NCBI RefSeq assembly: GCF_034313845.1
Contig: NZ_JAVIWN010000003.1
Source of the DNA: Actimicrobium sp034313845
GTDB lineage: Bacteria > Pseudomonadota > Gammaproteobacteria > Burkholderiales > Burkholderiaceae_D
DNA: 64,000 nucleotides
Strand: one strand, 5' to 3'
Within the stretch, counting starts at the first letter, position 1. Each line of letters opens with the position of its first letter. This document shows, one piece after another, positions 1 to 8,363 of this stretch. The notes below the pieces were generated by a model. That model did no database searches and was not told the origin of the DNA. It saw only the letters and a program-made list of their open reading frames with translations. A program made the position numbers and the translations under genes.

Positions 1-1714
1 GTCCGTAGTAATTCTAGTGCAGACGTGAATCCTGAATTTCAAGAACATTTTCGTGCAACTGAGAATAATCCTGACAGTTTTAAAGCTGTGCTTTCGACAT
101 TCAGGGAGGTGATGGAGCGTTTGCCGAACAAATATAAACCTACTCCCCCCGGGCTTGGAAAATTTATTAAAAATAGTTTAAATTTATTGCGTGATTACAA
201 GGCCTATTGCATCGCTAAAAAATCACAGCCTAATGATAAAGATTTTAATAAATTGTTTGAAATAGTTAGTCAAAGAAAGCAGATGACAACATGGCCAGAT
301 GGCAAATGGGATATTGGTCGTCTCCTTGATCCTAACCCACCCAAAAACGATAACGATGTCGCAGCTTGTTATATACAACCCAATGTACGTGCGCAATTTC
401 GGAAAGCCACAGAGAAAATAATTGGTACAAATCGCTTTGTTCGTCTTCTGCAACGTCGCCCTATTGATGCCGCTTCCACTAGCGCTGGAGCTCCCGCTGC
501 CACTACCACTGCGGTCCCCGCTCTCGATCCCACGACCTCTTCCGTCAACGCGGACCTTAATCCTCCTGATGATGGAATTCCCATTGGATGGCACGAATCT
601 GGTGATGACGACCATAGCGATGATGGTAGTGAAGATAGCGTTCGTTCTGTGTCTAGTATGGAAGATAAATTGGTGCCATCAAATATGAAGGGAAGGTTAG
701 AAGAATCGAGCAACCTTAAATCTTCTAATAATAAAACTTCAATTGGCAGGCACAAATATGACGAAGACCCTAATGAAGTTAGCGCTAATACTCGCCCTTA
801 TCCAAACCGTAAATTGCTGCCATCAAATCCAAATGACAGCCTAATAAAAAAGAGGCCCAAAAAGCTACTTGTCTCGAAGGAAATATCTACTAATACAAAA
901 AATATAGTTGACTCTGATTCGACTTCTAGTGAGCATTTGTCTAATGAGGATCCATTATTTAATCGTGAATTAGAATTAACAAGTTGGACCCCTGGGGAAA
1001 AGAGAGGTGATGACGGACTTCCTATTATTTCCAGTTCCCCGACTCACACGGAATTACCGGTATTTTTTGATTCTTGGAATCCGTTTGAAGACCACAGCGA
1101 AAGCACATCCACTAATCAAGATGAAATACATTCCTCAATTACTCTGGGGGAGAGCAGTGAGCTGACACGTGGCGGTATCCAATCTCGAAATGCAATTGAA
1201 GTAGCGAGTAGTGAAGGCGATTATTCTATTCCAACAAATTTAACACTTGAAGCCCGCAAAGAATTGGTTGGTAAATCTCTAAACGTTCTTAAAAATAAAA
1301 TAAAAGAAAAAGAAAAAGAAAAAGCTCCTGAATTTATAGAAGAAAATAAATTTGAATGGTTGAAAAAGGAGTTGCAAGCGCGAATAAATGAAGTTAAAGA
1401 AATTGGTAAATTAGATGAAAATTCTTCTGAAGCTGAACGTGCAATACGTAGCCTTCACTTAAATATGTTGCAAGCCTCTGCTGACATTGCTCGTGAGCAC
1501 TTTAGGAGAATAACCGATTTTGGTTATATATCCGATAAAAATAATTTATCTATTATGGAGGACCCTCAAAAGACGTTAAGTGCAGATTATTTGGCAAGTA
1601 ATATATTAAATCGACCGCAACCAAGCAATAGTAATAACAGTAATTATTCAGTTGAAAAGAAATTAAAAGAATTGGATGAGGATGCAAATTTTACCAGCGT
1701 CGCCTCTGCTAATG

Positions 1715-1718
1715 TTAG
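1715..1718. repeat. Target-site duplication, left copy (TTAG)
   Basis: TTAG directly before the left terminal repeat matches TTAG at 2927-2930 directly after the right one. Removing one copy together with the IS restores the reading frame of the host gene, which independently supports these positions. Confidence 0.9.
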
Positions 1719-2926
1719 GGAACCACTGAATAAAGCCGAATCCAAGAATGGAAATGGCTGACTACGCTTCCAGCAAATTTTATTTTCGAAAAAGTGGAGG
1801 AGAAACCAAAATTACGGGCTAAAAATCGAACAACCGATGCCCCTTTTATCCTGTTTTCACGCAGTAGACAGAGCTTGGGCCTGCCGGTTCAAAAGCTTGT
1901 TTTTTGCTATGACAAGATTTCCCAGGCCGAACAACATAAAGACGTGCGCCGTGTTTTTTGGCAGTCCCTTGTAGCGGGTTTTGCGATGACGAAAGAGGTT
2001 TTTTATCACATGAAATGGATGCTCGACCTTCGCTCGGATGCTCGCCTTGGCATGCTCCAATTCGTCGAGAATGGCGCGCAATGGCCGCTTCTCGTTGACC
2101 TTCTTGATCGTGCCGCGCTTGGCAGCAATCTGCCAGTTCGCCTTCACGTCGTTCATTTCTTCGCGCTTTGCTACACCGGTGTAGCCCGCATCGGCAAACA
2201 CCGTTTCTTCGTCGCCGTGCAGCAGTGCTGCCGTTTCAACGATGTCGGCCACGTTCGCCGCCGTAGTGGTCACGCTGTGCACCAAGCCACTCTCGGCATC
2301 GACGCCGATATGCGCTTTCATACCGAAGTACCACTGGTTGCCTTTCTTCGTCTGGTGCATATCGGCATCACGCTTGTGCTCAACGTTCTTCGTCGAGGGT
2401 GGCGCATTGATGATCGTGGCGTCAACAATGGTTCCCGAGCGCATCACCAGGCCCTTCTCGGTCAGCGTAGCGTTGATGGCGATGAACATACGCTGGGTCA
2501 GCTCATTGGTCTCCAGCAAGCGCCGGAATTTCAGCAACGTCGTCGCATCCGGTGCCGACTCCCGCGCCAGATCCACTCCGACAAACGCACGCACGGCCTG
2601 ACTATCGTAGATCGCATCTTCGACCGCTTCATCAGACAGGCTGTACCACTGCTGAATGAAGTACACGCGCAGCATTCGCGACAAACCGATCGGCGGGCGA
2701 CCACGCATGCCGGTCGGATAGACCGGCGCAATGACTGCCTCAAGCTCAGCCCAAGGCACGACTTGCTCCATGTCCGCCAGAAACTGCTCGCGGCGCGTGA
2801 TGCGCTTCTTCGCGGAAAATTCGGCACTCGAAAAACTGGTTTGCTTCATCACCATTGCGGTCTCATTAAAATTGAACGTCAGCAGAATTTTAACGCCAAA
2901 AATCAGGCGATTAAATCAGCGTTTCC
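1719..2926 (-). mobile_element. Complete IS5-family insertion sequence (1208 bp)
   Basis: The ends are defined by imperfect terminal inverted repeats: GGAACCACTGAATAAAGC at the left (1719-1736) and, read inward from the right end, GGAAACGCTGATTTAATC (2926 back to 2909), with 13 of 18 positions identical. The flanks carry the 4-bp direct repeat TTAG, which fits the YTAR target of the IS5 group. One DDE transposase gene on the minus strand fills the interior. Length, ends, target and enzyme agree, so the copy looks intact, although whether it is still mobile cannot be seen from sequence. Its GC content is clearly higher than that of the gene it interrupts. Confidence 0.93.
1857..2855 (-). CDS. 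IS5-family DDE transposase
   Basis: This 332-residue protein catalyses cut-and-join of its own element. It has the IS5 layout: an N-terminal helical DNA-binding part with the GRPPIGLSRMLR segment (about residues 52-63), then the DDE/RNase H-like catalytic core. The first Asp lies in VDATIINAP, the second in FADAGYTG, and the Glu in the VEHPFHVIKN segment near residue 280, the family's Y/R-E region. Length is typical. Translation can begin at ATG 2855 or at the ATG two codons later. The gene is the only one in the IS and lies opposite to the gene it disrupts, so it is unlikely to be driven by that gene's promoter. No frameshift or internal stop is visible, so the enzyme may be functional. Confidence 0.93.
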   Translation of the reverse strand: MVMKQTSFSSAEFSAKKRITRREQFLADMEQVVPWAELEAVIAPVYPTGMRGRPPIGLSRMLRVYFIQQWYSLSDEAVEDAIYDSQAVRAFVGVDLARESAPDATTLLKFRRLLETNELTQRMFIAINATLTEKGLVMRSGTIVDATIINAPPSTKNVEHKRDADMHQTKKGNQWYFGMKAHIGVDAESGLVHSVTTTAANVADIVETAALLHGDEETVFADAGYTGVAKREEMNDVKANWQIAAKRGTIKKVNEKRPLRAILDELEHAKASIRAKVEHPFHVIKNLFRHRKTRYKGLPKNTAHVFMLFGLGNLVIAKNKLLNRQAQALSTA

Positions 2927-2930
2927 TTAG
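2927..2930. repeat. Target-site duplication, right copy (TTAG)
   Basis: Second copy of the 4-bp target duplication, directly after the right terminal repeat that ends at 2926. Confidence 0.9.
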
Positions 2931-3400
2931 AGCGATTTTAAAAGAGGAGAGCGAGGTAAAAGAAATTATAAATAAAGAAAGAGAGAATTTAATACTTGAA
3001 TTTAGTGATAGCGTCGGTGTCCTGGAAAAATTGGAAGAGAATATAAAAGCTCTGAAAGATAAGCCGGCTATCCATGATCTCCTGATTAACCAAAAGTGTG
3101 CTTATTTTAATAAAGAAACAATTCTTCATCTTCGAGCGATAAACAACATTGAAAAGGAAATTTTGGATAATAATAAGGATTATAAAACGGCTATTGAACG
3201 TTTAACTTTCTCAGATGAAAGTGCTTTTGATATGGATAAAGCAAATATTGCCTTAAAAGCAGAGATTAATCTTTTAAAATTGAGTAATGATGATCTAATG
3301 AGAAAATTTAATGAAATTAAAGATGTAGATACTAATAATTTCAAGACAATAATAGACTAAACCACAGAGTCACATTACCTATTTATTCAAAGGTACTCCA

Positions 3401-3706
3401 ATGGACATCAATGAAATGAAAAAAATTTATTCAGACTCCGCACAGCAGTTAAATGCATTAAACCAGGCAATCGCCTACCTGCATCAGAATATCGGCCAGC
3501 TCGATGCGGCCGGCGATGGCACCGATGCGTTCGCGGCGCACCGTGGTGGCAAGAGTGCGCTTGCCACCCGGCAGCAACTGGCAAGAGAAAGCCTGCAACG
3601 ATTGCAGCGGGACCGGACCAATCTCATTGCCAGCAGGAAGACCGTCGGGGAATTGATCCGTCTCCATCCTGAGGCGGATGGTGCACTGAGCAAAGTATCT
3701 TGCTAG
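3401..3706 (+). CDS. Small hypothetical protein, helical
   Basis: This 101-residue frame starts 40 bp after the end of the disrupted gene, with a modest ribosome binding site (AAAGGTA) before the ATG. The product is Gln/Ala/Leu/Arg-rich, without signal peptide or membrane segment, and is probably almost entirely alpha-helical: heptad-like Leu/Ala patterns run through residues 10-35 and 55-85. I recognise no family. The first 25 codons are AT-rich like the upstream gene while the rest is GC-rich like the core genome, so it straddles a compositional boundary. Same-strand placement suggests co-transcription with the upstream gene, as a chaperone-like or structural partner, but this is inference only. 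Confidence 0.5.
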   Translation: MDINEMKKIYSDSAQQLNALNQAIAYLHQNIGQLDAAGDGTDAFAAHRGGKSALATRQQLARESLQRLQRDRTNLIASRKTVGELIRLHPEADGALSKVSC

Positions 3707-3971
3707 CCGTATTTACTCGTGCGGGTAACTTTCGATGGGCAACAGATCTTGCCTGCGCGGCATTTCACATCGACCTGCTATTTGGCGGTGTCGAGATCAA
3801 CCGGCGATATGATTCAAGATGGCGGCAAACAGAGGACTGCAGCGAACAAGGTGTTGAAGCAGATATTCACGGCAACCACTAGTTTTCATCCGCGTGATGT
3901 CATAGTAGATGCAATGCGGTAGTGCGGTCTGTATGATGGTTCATCGCTATCAACGACAGACACCAGCCATC
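3707..3971. other. Intergenic region without recognised features
   Basis: About 265 bp between the small hypothetical gene and the aminopeptidase gene. Short open frames occur but none has a convincing ribosome binding site or a recognisable product. I see no tRNA, repeat or clear terminator. The aminopeptidase frame is open upstream to 3909, but those 21 extra codons encode a Cys/Met-rich stretch not expected for the family. Confidence 0.5.
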
Positions 3972-5798
3972 ATGGAAACCTTGCACGCCTCCCGCTCCCT
4001 CATTCATACCCGCCTTGCCGCCTTGCGCGCCGCACTACAACATCAACAGCTCGCCGCCTACGTCGTCCCTTCGTCCGATCCGCATTTGTCCGAATACCTG
4101 CCCGAACGCTGGAAAGGCCGCGAATGGCTGTCCGGCTTTACCGGGTCGGTCGGCACGCTCATCGTCACGGCTGATTTTGCCGGGTTGTGGGCCGATAGCC
4201 GTTACTGGTCGCAAGCCGAGGCCGAGCTGGCCGGTACCGGCATCGTGCTGATGAAAATTCCGGCCGGTAATAGTTTGCAGCACATCGAGTGGCTGGCCCA
4301 GTCGCTGCAGCCGGGGCAGGTGGCCGGTGTCGATGGCGCGGTGCTCGGGTTGGCGGCGGCGCGTTTGCTGGAGCAGGCAATTACTGCGCGCGGGGCGACA
4401 CTGCGCACCGATCTCGATCTGTTCGAGCAAGTCTGGACCGACCGTCCGACCCTGCCGACCCAGGCCATTTACGAACATCTGCCGCCCCATGCAACGATGG
4501 CGCGCGCGGATAAACTGGCGCAATTGCGGCTGGCGATGCAGGCCTCCGGTGCCGACTGGCATCTGCTGTCGACGCTCGACGATATCGCCTACCTGTTCAA
4601 CCTGCGTGGTGCCGATGTCAATTACAACCCGATCTTTGTCGCACATGCGCTGGTTGGTTTGCAGCAGGCGACAATTTTTGTTGCCGACGGCAAGGTGCCG
4701 GTGGAGGTGATCGCGGCGCTGGCTGCCGATGGCGTGCAGCTCGCTCCTTATGCACAGGCCGCGACGGTACTGGGTGCGCTGCCGGATGAGGCGGTCATGC
4801 TGCTCGACCCGCGCCGCATCACGCTCGGCCTGCGGCACGCGGTGCCAGATACCGTCCGTGTCGTTGAAGCGATCAACCCGACCACCTTTGCCAAGTCGCG
4901 CAAGAGCGCGGCAGAAGCGGCGCATGTGCGCTCGGCCATGGAGCAGGATGGCGCAGCGCTGTGCGAATTTTTTAGCTGGCTGGACCTGGCGCTGGGCAAG
5001 GATGTCGTCACCGAACTGACGATCGACGAACAGATCACGGCCGCGCGCGCGCGCCGTCCCGGCTTTGTCTGCCCGAGCTTTGGCACCATCGCCGGCTTCA
5101 ATGCCAATGGCGCGATGCCGCACTATCACGCGACGCCAGCGTCCCATGCGGTCATTGAAGGCGATGGGTTGCTGCTGATCGATTCCGGTGGCCAGTACCT
5201 CGGCGGCACCACGGACATTACCCGCATCGTGCCGGTCGGCCAGCCGTCGGCGGCGCAGCGGCGCGATGTGACGCTGGTGCTCAAGGGCGTGATTGCCCTG
5301 AGCAGCACGCAGTTCCCGCGCGGCACCCGCGCACCGATGCTGGACGCAATCGCGCGTGCGCCGATCTGGTCGGCCGGTATCGACTATGGCCACGGCACCG
5401 GTCATGGCGTCGGTTACTTCATGAATGTGCACGAAGGCCCGCAAGTCATTGCAGCATCGGCGATGCCGGAGCCGCATACCGCAATGGAGCCGGGCATGAT
5501 CACGTCGATCGAGCCGGGAATTTACCGGCCCGGCAAGTGGGGTGTGCGGGTCGAAAATCTGGTGCTCAACGTACCAGCAACGAGCACGGAATTCGGCGAG
5601 TACCTGCGCTTTGAAACCCTCACGCTGTGCCCGATCGACAGCCGCTGTCTTGACCTGGCGTTGCTGCGTCCTGACGAACTGGCCTGGCTCGACAACTATC
5701 ACGCGATGGTGCGTGAACGGCTTGCACCGCATGTGAGCGGTGCGGCAAAAGCATGGCTGGAGCAACGTACCGTGGCGCTGTCGCCTGTGCCTCACTGA
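3972..5798 (+). CDS. Xaa-Pro aminopeptidase, M24B family (long form)
   Basis: Metallopeptidase that removes the N-terminal residue preceding proline, probably cytosolic. Starting at ATG 3972 it has 608 residues, the usual length of the long aminopeptidase P forms. Two creatinase-like N-terminal domains come first (from SRSLIHTRLAALRAAL to about residue 300), then the pita-bread catalytic domain, then a C-terminal M24_C extension ending near DNYHAMVRERL. The metal ligands are visible: Asp in LLIDSGG and in GTTDITR, His in GTGHGVGYF, Glu in SIEPGIY and Glu in VRVENLV. The second His of the active site lies in NVHEGP. It is a single gene, with the HD-GYP gene 35 bp downstream on the same strand. 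The call is secure at family level; I avoid pepP because that name is usually given to the shorter E. coli form. Confidence 0.9.
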   Translation: METLHASRSLIHTRLAALRAALQHQQLAAYVVPSSDPHLSEYLPERWKGREWLSGFTGSVGTLIVTADFAGLWADSRYWSQAEAELAGTGIVLMKIPAGNSLQHIEWLAQSLQPGQVAGVDGAVLGLAAARLLEQAITARGATLRTDLDLFEQVWTDRPTLPTQAIYEHLPPHATMARADKLAQLRLAMQASGADWHLLSTLDDIAYLFNLRGADVNYNPIFVAHALVGLQQATIFVADGKVPVEVIAALAADGVQLAPYAQAATVLGALPDEAVMLLDPRRITLGLRHAVPDTVRVVEAINPTTFAKSRKSAAEAAHVRSAMEQDGAALCEFFSWLDLALGKDVVTELTIDEQITAARARRPGFVCPSFGTIAGFNANGAMPHYHATPASHAVIEGDGLLLIDSGGQYLGGTTDITRIVPVGQPSAAQRRDVTLVLKGVIALSSTQFPRGTRAPMLDAIARAPIWSAGIDYGHGTGHGVGYFMNVHEGPQVIAASAMPEPHTAMEPGMITSIEPGIYRPGKWGVRVENLVLNVPATSTEFGEYLRFETLTLCPIDSRCLDLALLRPDELAWLDNYHAMVRERLAPHVSGAAKAWLEQRTVALSPVPH

Positions 5799-5833
5799 GG
5801 CGATTTGCCCGCCCTCGAACAGGAGCTACATCG

Positions 5834-7153
5834 ATGGTCGACAAACTGCACAAGCAGGACAAGCAGGACAAGCAGGACCAACCCAGCTTCATCGGTGCCG
5901 ACCAGCTCTGCGTCGGCCTGTATGTTTGTCTTGACCTCGGCTGGCTCAATCATGATTTTCCGCTGAGCAGTTTCAAGATCAAAAATGCCGACCAGATCAA
6001 GGCCATCGGCAAGCTGGGGCTGAAAAAAATCCGGATCGATCCGTCGCGTTCGGACGTGCCGCCATTGCCGCAGAAGGAGGTGCCGGTTGCCGCGGTGGCA
6101 CCACCTGCACCGCCGAGCCCGGAACAACTGCTGGAGGCGGCCGAACGGGCGGCGCGGTACGATCGCATCCGCCAGCAGCGTGCCGAAACCGCTGCCTGTG
6201 AAAACCAGTTCGTGCGCGCTGCCGGTTCGCTCAAGGATATCGGCAGCAAGTTGTTTTCGCGGCCGCTGGAGGCGCGTGCCAGCGCCGAGTTGCTGGTCGG
6301 GCAGATGCTGTCGTCGATCCTGTCGCACAAGGACATCGCCATCCATCTGATGAACGACAAGACGGTTGGCGAAGACTTGTACTTCCATGCGCTCAATGTG
6401 TCGGTGCTGGCGATGTTGCTGGCGCGTGAAGTCGGCGTGCCGGCCGAAGATATCCGGCAGCTTGGTATCGGCTGCATTTTCCATGACATCGGCAAGACCG
6501 ATATCCCGGACCGGGTGCTGCAAAAGACCGAGCCTTACAGCCGCGCCGAGCGCAACCTGATCGAGCAGCACTGCACCTATGGCGAGCCGATCGGGCAGCG
6601 TCTGGGCCTGTCGGCCAAGGCGATGGACATCGTCCGTCAGCATCACGAACACATGGATGGCAGTGGTTATCCGGCGCATCTGAAAGGCGCGCAGATCGCG
6701 CCGCTGGCCCGGCTGGTGGCGATCGTCAATGAATATGACAACCTGTGCAACCAGCACAATCCGGCCGATTCGCTCAGCCCGCATGAAGCGCTGTCGCAAT
6801 TGTTCACGCAGCAGCGCGGGCAGTTCGAGATTACGTCGTTGAACCTGTTCATCCGTTGCATGGGGATTTATCCGCCAGGCACCGTGGTGCGGCTGTCCGA
6901 TGAAACGCTCGGGATGGTGGTGTCGGTCAATTCAGCCCAGCCATTGCGCCCGTGGGTATTGATCTACGATCCGGCGATACCGAAGGACGAAGCGACCATC
7001 GTCGACCTGCAGCACGAGACCACACTCCATGTGGCGGCCAGCCTGAAACCGGCGCAGCTGTCGCGCGAGGTCTACGCCTATCTCAGTCCGCGCAAGCGCA
7101 TGACGGTCTACTTCGATGCGCAAGCTCACGCTGTTCCCGGTGCCGGCCGCTGA
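5834..7153 (+). CDS. HD-GYP cyclic-di-GMP phosphodiesterase with DUF3391 domain
   Basis: Predicted to hydrolyse cyclic-di-GMP. ATG 5834 follows a good AGGAG site. The 439-residue protein has an N-terminal DUF3391-like domain (about residues 15-75), a Pro/Ala-rich linker, and an HD-GYP domain from about residue 170. Catalytic signatures are present: HD in IFHDIGK, the HHEHMDGSGYP motif, and downstream residues ALARLVAIVNEYD with the conserved Asp. There is no receiver domain. The N-terminus contains a KQD tripeptide repeated three times, encoded by three perfect 9-bp repeats. It is one of three cyclic-di-GMP genes in this window. Without assay the balance of cyclic-di-GMP versus pGpG hydrolysis is unknown. 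Confidence 0.88.
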   Translation: MVDKLHKQDKQDKQDQPSFIGADQLCVGLYVCLDLGWLNHDFPLSSFKIKNADQIKAIGKLGLKKIRIDPSRSDVPPLPQKEVPVAAVAPPAPPSPEQLLEAAERAARYDRIRQQRAETAACENQFVRAAGSLKDIGSKLFSRPLEARASAELLVGQMLSSILSHKDIAIHLMNDKTVGEDLYFHALNVSVLAMLLAREVGVPAEDIRQLGIGCIFHDIGKTDIPDRVLQKTEPYSRAERNLIEQHCTYGEPIGQRLGLSAKAMDIVRQHHEHMDGSGYPAHLKGAQIAPLARLVAIVNEYDNLCNQHNPADSLSPHEALSQLFTQQRGQFEITSLNLFIRCMGIYPPGTVVRLSDETLGMVVSVNSAQPLRPWVLIYDPAIPKDEATIVDLQHETTLHVAASLKPAQLSREVYAYLSPRKRMTVYFDAQAHAVPGAGR

Positions 7154-7517
7154 GTTGTCACCAGGTTGCCATCGGGCGTTCATCGCGCCGCAGTCGTCAA
7201 ACCGGACCGCCTGTGTGCGCTGTCGAACAGACCCCGCTCCAGGTATCACCTACTCTTCAGTATCAGCTTGTCGTTCACAAGACGATGTCCAGTGCGCAGT
7301 CCGGGATGCCCTACGATGACGCTCGATTTTTTTCACAGGACATGTCGTTCCTGAAGAAAGTCGCCCGACCCCGGAACACGCGCCGTCAAGCTGCCTCGAC
7401 CAAACCTGACCCGAGTCAGTCACCACCGATTAATGCATGATCCGACCGTTGTCACCGCAGGCGGTGACGTCCCGCCGCAACATGTTTCCCTGTCTGCACC
7501 TTCCGGGTGTGGATTTT
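7154..7517. other. Gap between HD-GYP gene and its terminator
   Basis: About 365 bp with no convincing protein gene. The open frames present (for example 7116-7319 and 7166-7354) lack ribosome binding sites and family resemblance. Because a strong plus-strand terminator closes the stretch, a small RNA or long 3' UTR is possible, but I see no known RNA family. Confidence 0.4.
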
Positions 7518-7549
7518 AGCCCCCGACAAGTTGCCGGGGGCTTTTTTTT
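7518..7549 (+). terminator. Rho-independent terminator
   Basis: AGCCCCCG (7518-7525) pairs with CGGGGGCT (7535-7542) around a 9-nt loop and is followed by a run of eight T in total. It is a strong intrinsic terminator for plus-strand transcription. It lies 365 bp after the HD-GYP stop codon, so it either ends a long 3' untranslated region or a short unrecognised transcript. Confidence 0.85.
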
Positions 7550-7570
7550 GGGGTGCGGGTTCTGTGCGTG

Positions 7571-8353
7571 TCAGCCGAGCGCAATTTCACCGGCAGCCGC
7601 GGAGCGCGAACCGGCCAGCGGCAGATTGTCCGCGCCACGATAGGCAAACGCCACCGAGAACTTGCGCTGGCCTGACCGGTTGGCACCGGCCGCATGAAAC
7701 AGACTGCTATGGAATAGCAGCACGTCGCCCTCGTCGAGCGACAGCGTGATGCCTTGCGCCATCAGTGGCTCGTTGCGCGGCAGGTCGGGGCGCAAAAAGT
7801 CGAGCGCATCAAGCTGTTCCGGCGCGACCTGCCAGCGGTGCGAGCCAGGCAGGACTTGCAGGCCGCCGTTGCCGGCGTCCTCGTGGCCCAATGCCAGCCA
7901 GACCGTGATCAGGTCGGCATGGGCGAAGGACCAGTACCGGATATCACGATGCCAGCCAGTAGCGGTGCCCCAATCGGGATGCTTGGTCATCACGCAGTTG
8001 TGGTGCGCCAGGTTGAGTACCACCGGCTGACCGAACAATTGGCCGAGGGTGGCAACCAGCGCTGGTTCGGCAGCCCATTGCTGCAGCAGCGGGTGGCGCT
8101 GCCAGGCACCGCGCAGGCGTCGCACCGTGCGTCCACCCGGCGCATCGCGCGAGGCCGGTGCGCCAGCATAGCCGACGTCGGCTTCATATTCGACCAGCGC
8201 AACGGCGTCGGTCGTCGCTGCGCCGGATTCCTGTAACTGCGCGCTAACGACTTCGCGCAGCGCGGCGCAACGCGCAGGCGTCACGCGCTGGCGCAGGACC
8301 AGATAGCCGTCCTCGCGGAACCGGGCGAGTTGTTCGGAAGTGAGTCGGGTCAT
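7571..8353 (-). CDS. Phytanoyl-CoA dioxygenase (PhyH) family protein
   Basis: Predicted Fe(II)/2-oxoglutarate-dependent oxygenase of 260 residues; substrate unknown. The double-stranded beta-helix core carries the HxD motif in GWHRDIRYW (about residue 140) and the distal His in LFHSSLFHAAGANRS, followed by the Arg/Ser that would bind 2-oxoglutarate. The N-terminal FREDGYLVLRQRV is typical of PhyH proteins. It lies 10 bp downstream of the MFS transporter gene on the same strand, so the two are probably one transcript; the transporter may move the substrate or product. PhyH proteins act on very diverse small molecules, so no reaction is assigned. Confidence 0.85.
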   Translation of the reverse strand: MTRLTSEQLARFREDGYLVLRQRVTPARCAALREVVSAQLQESGAATTDAVALVEYEADVGYAGAPASRDAPGGRTVRRLRGAWQRHPLLQQWAAEPALVATLGQLFGQPVVLNLAHHNCVMTKHPDWGTATGWHRDIRYWSFAHADLITVWLALGHEDAGNGGLQVLPGSHRWQVAPEQLDALDFLRPDLPRNEPLMAQGITLSLDEGDVLLFHSSLFHAAGANRSGQRKFSVAFAYRGADNLPLAGSRSAAAGEIALG

Positions 8354-8363
8354 GCCGCAGTCC

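Larger units (their letters stand above)
1..3360 (+). pseudogene. Large AT-rich gene of unknown function, split by an IS5 element
   Basis: The frame is open from the window edge, so the true start is probably upstream; the first usable start inside is GTG at 25. It reads to 1718, is interrupted by the insertion sequence at 1719-2926, and resumes at 2931. Deleting the IS and one copy of the TTAG duplication joins codon AG|A in the same frame and continues to a stop at 3358-3360, giving at least 707 residues. As it stands the reading frame runs 14 codons into the IS and stops at 1759-1761. The protein is Ser/Asn/Lys-rich with an Ala/Thr/Pro-rich segment near residues 150-180 and charged, probably coiled-coil stretches (roughly 415-480 and in the last 140 residues). 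I recognise no domain. Base composition is far more AT-rich than the genes from 4 kb on, which suggests acquired DNA; a secreted effector or surface protein is possible but unsupported. Confidence 0.8.

Noticed and set aside
1759..1785. Alternative left IS end near CTTCCAGCAAATTTT
   Set aside because: Aligned poorly with the right terminal repeat, while 1719-1736 matches at 13 of 18 positions with a TTAG duplication and restores the host frame.
1794..2930. 378-codon open frame on the plus strand across the IS
   Set aside because: It is antisense to the transposase and runs to the IS end; no family resemblance.
3700..3922. Two small open frames before the aminopeptidase gene
   Set aside because: No ribosome binding sites, overlapping frames, and no recognisable product.
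4035..5795. 586-codon open frame antisense to the aminopeptidase gene
   Set aside because: High-GC shadow frame, Arg/His/Gln-rich without family resemblance, and the plus-strand gene has all catalytic motifs.
5851..5877. CRISPR-like repeats
   Set aside because: Adjacent 9-bp copies without spacers inside a coding region; no array or cas gene in the window.
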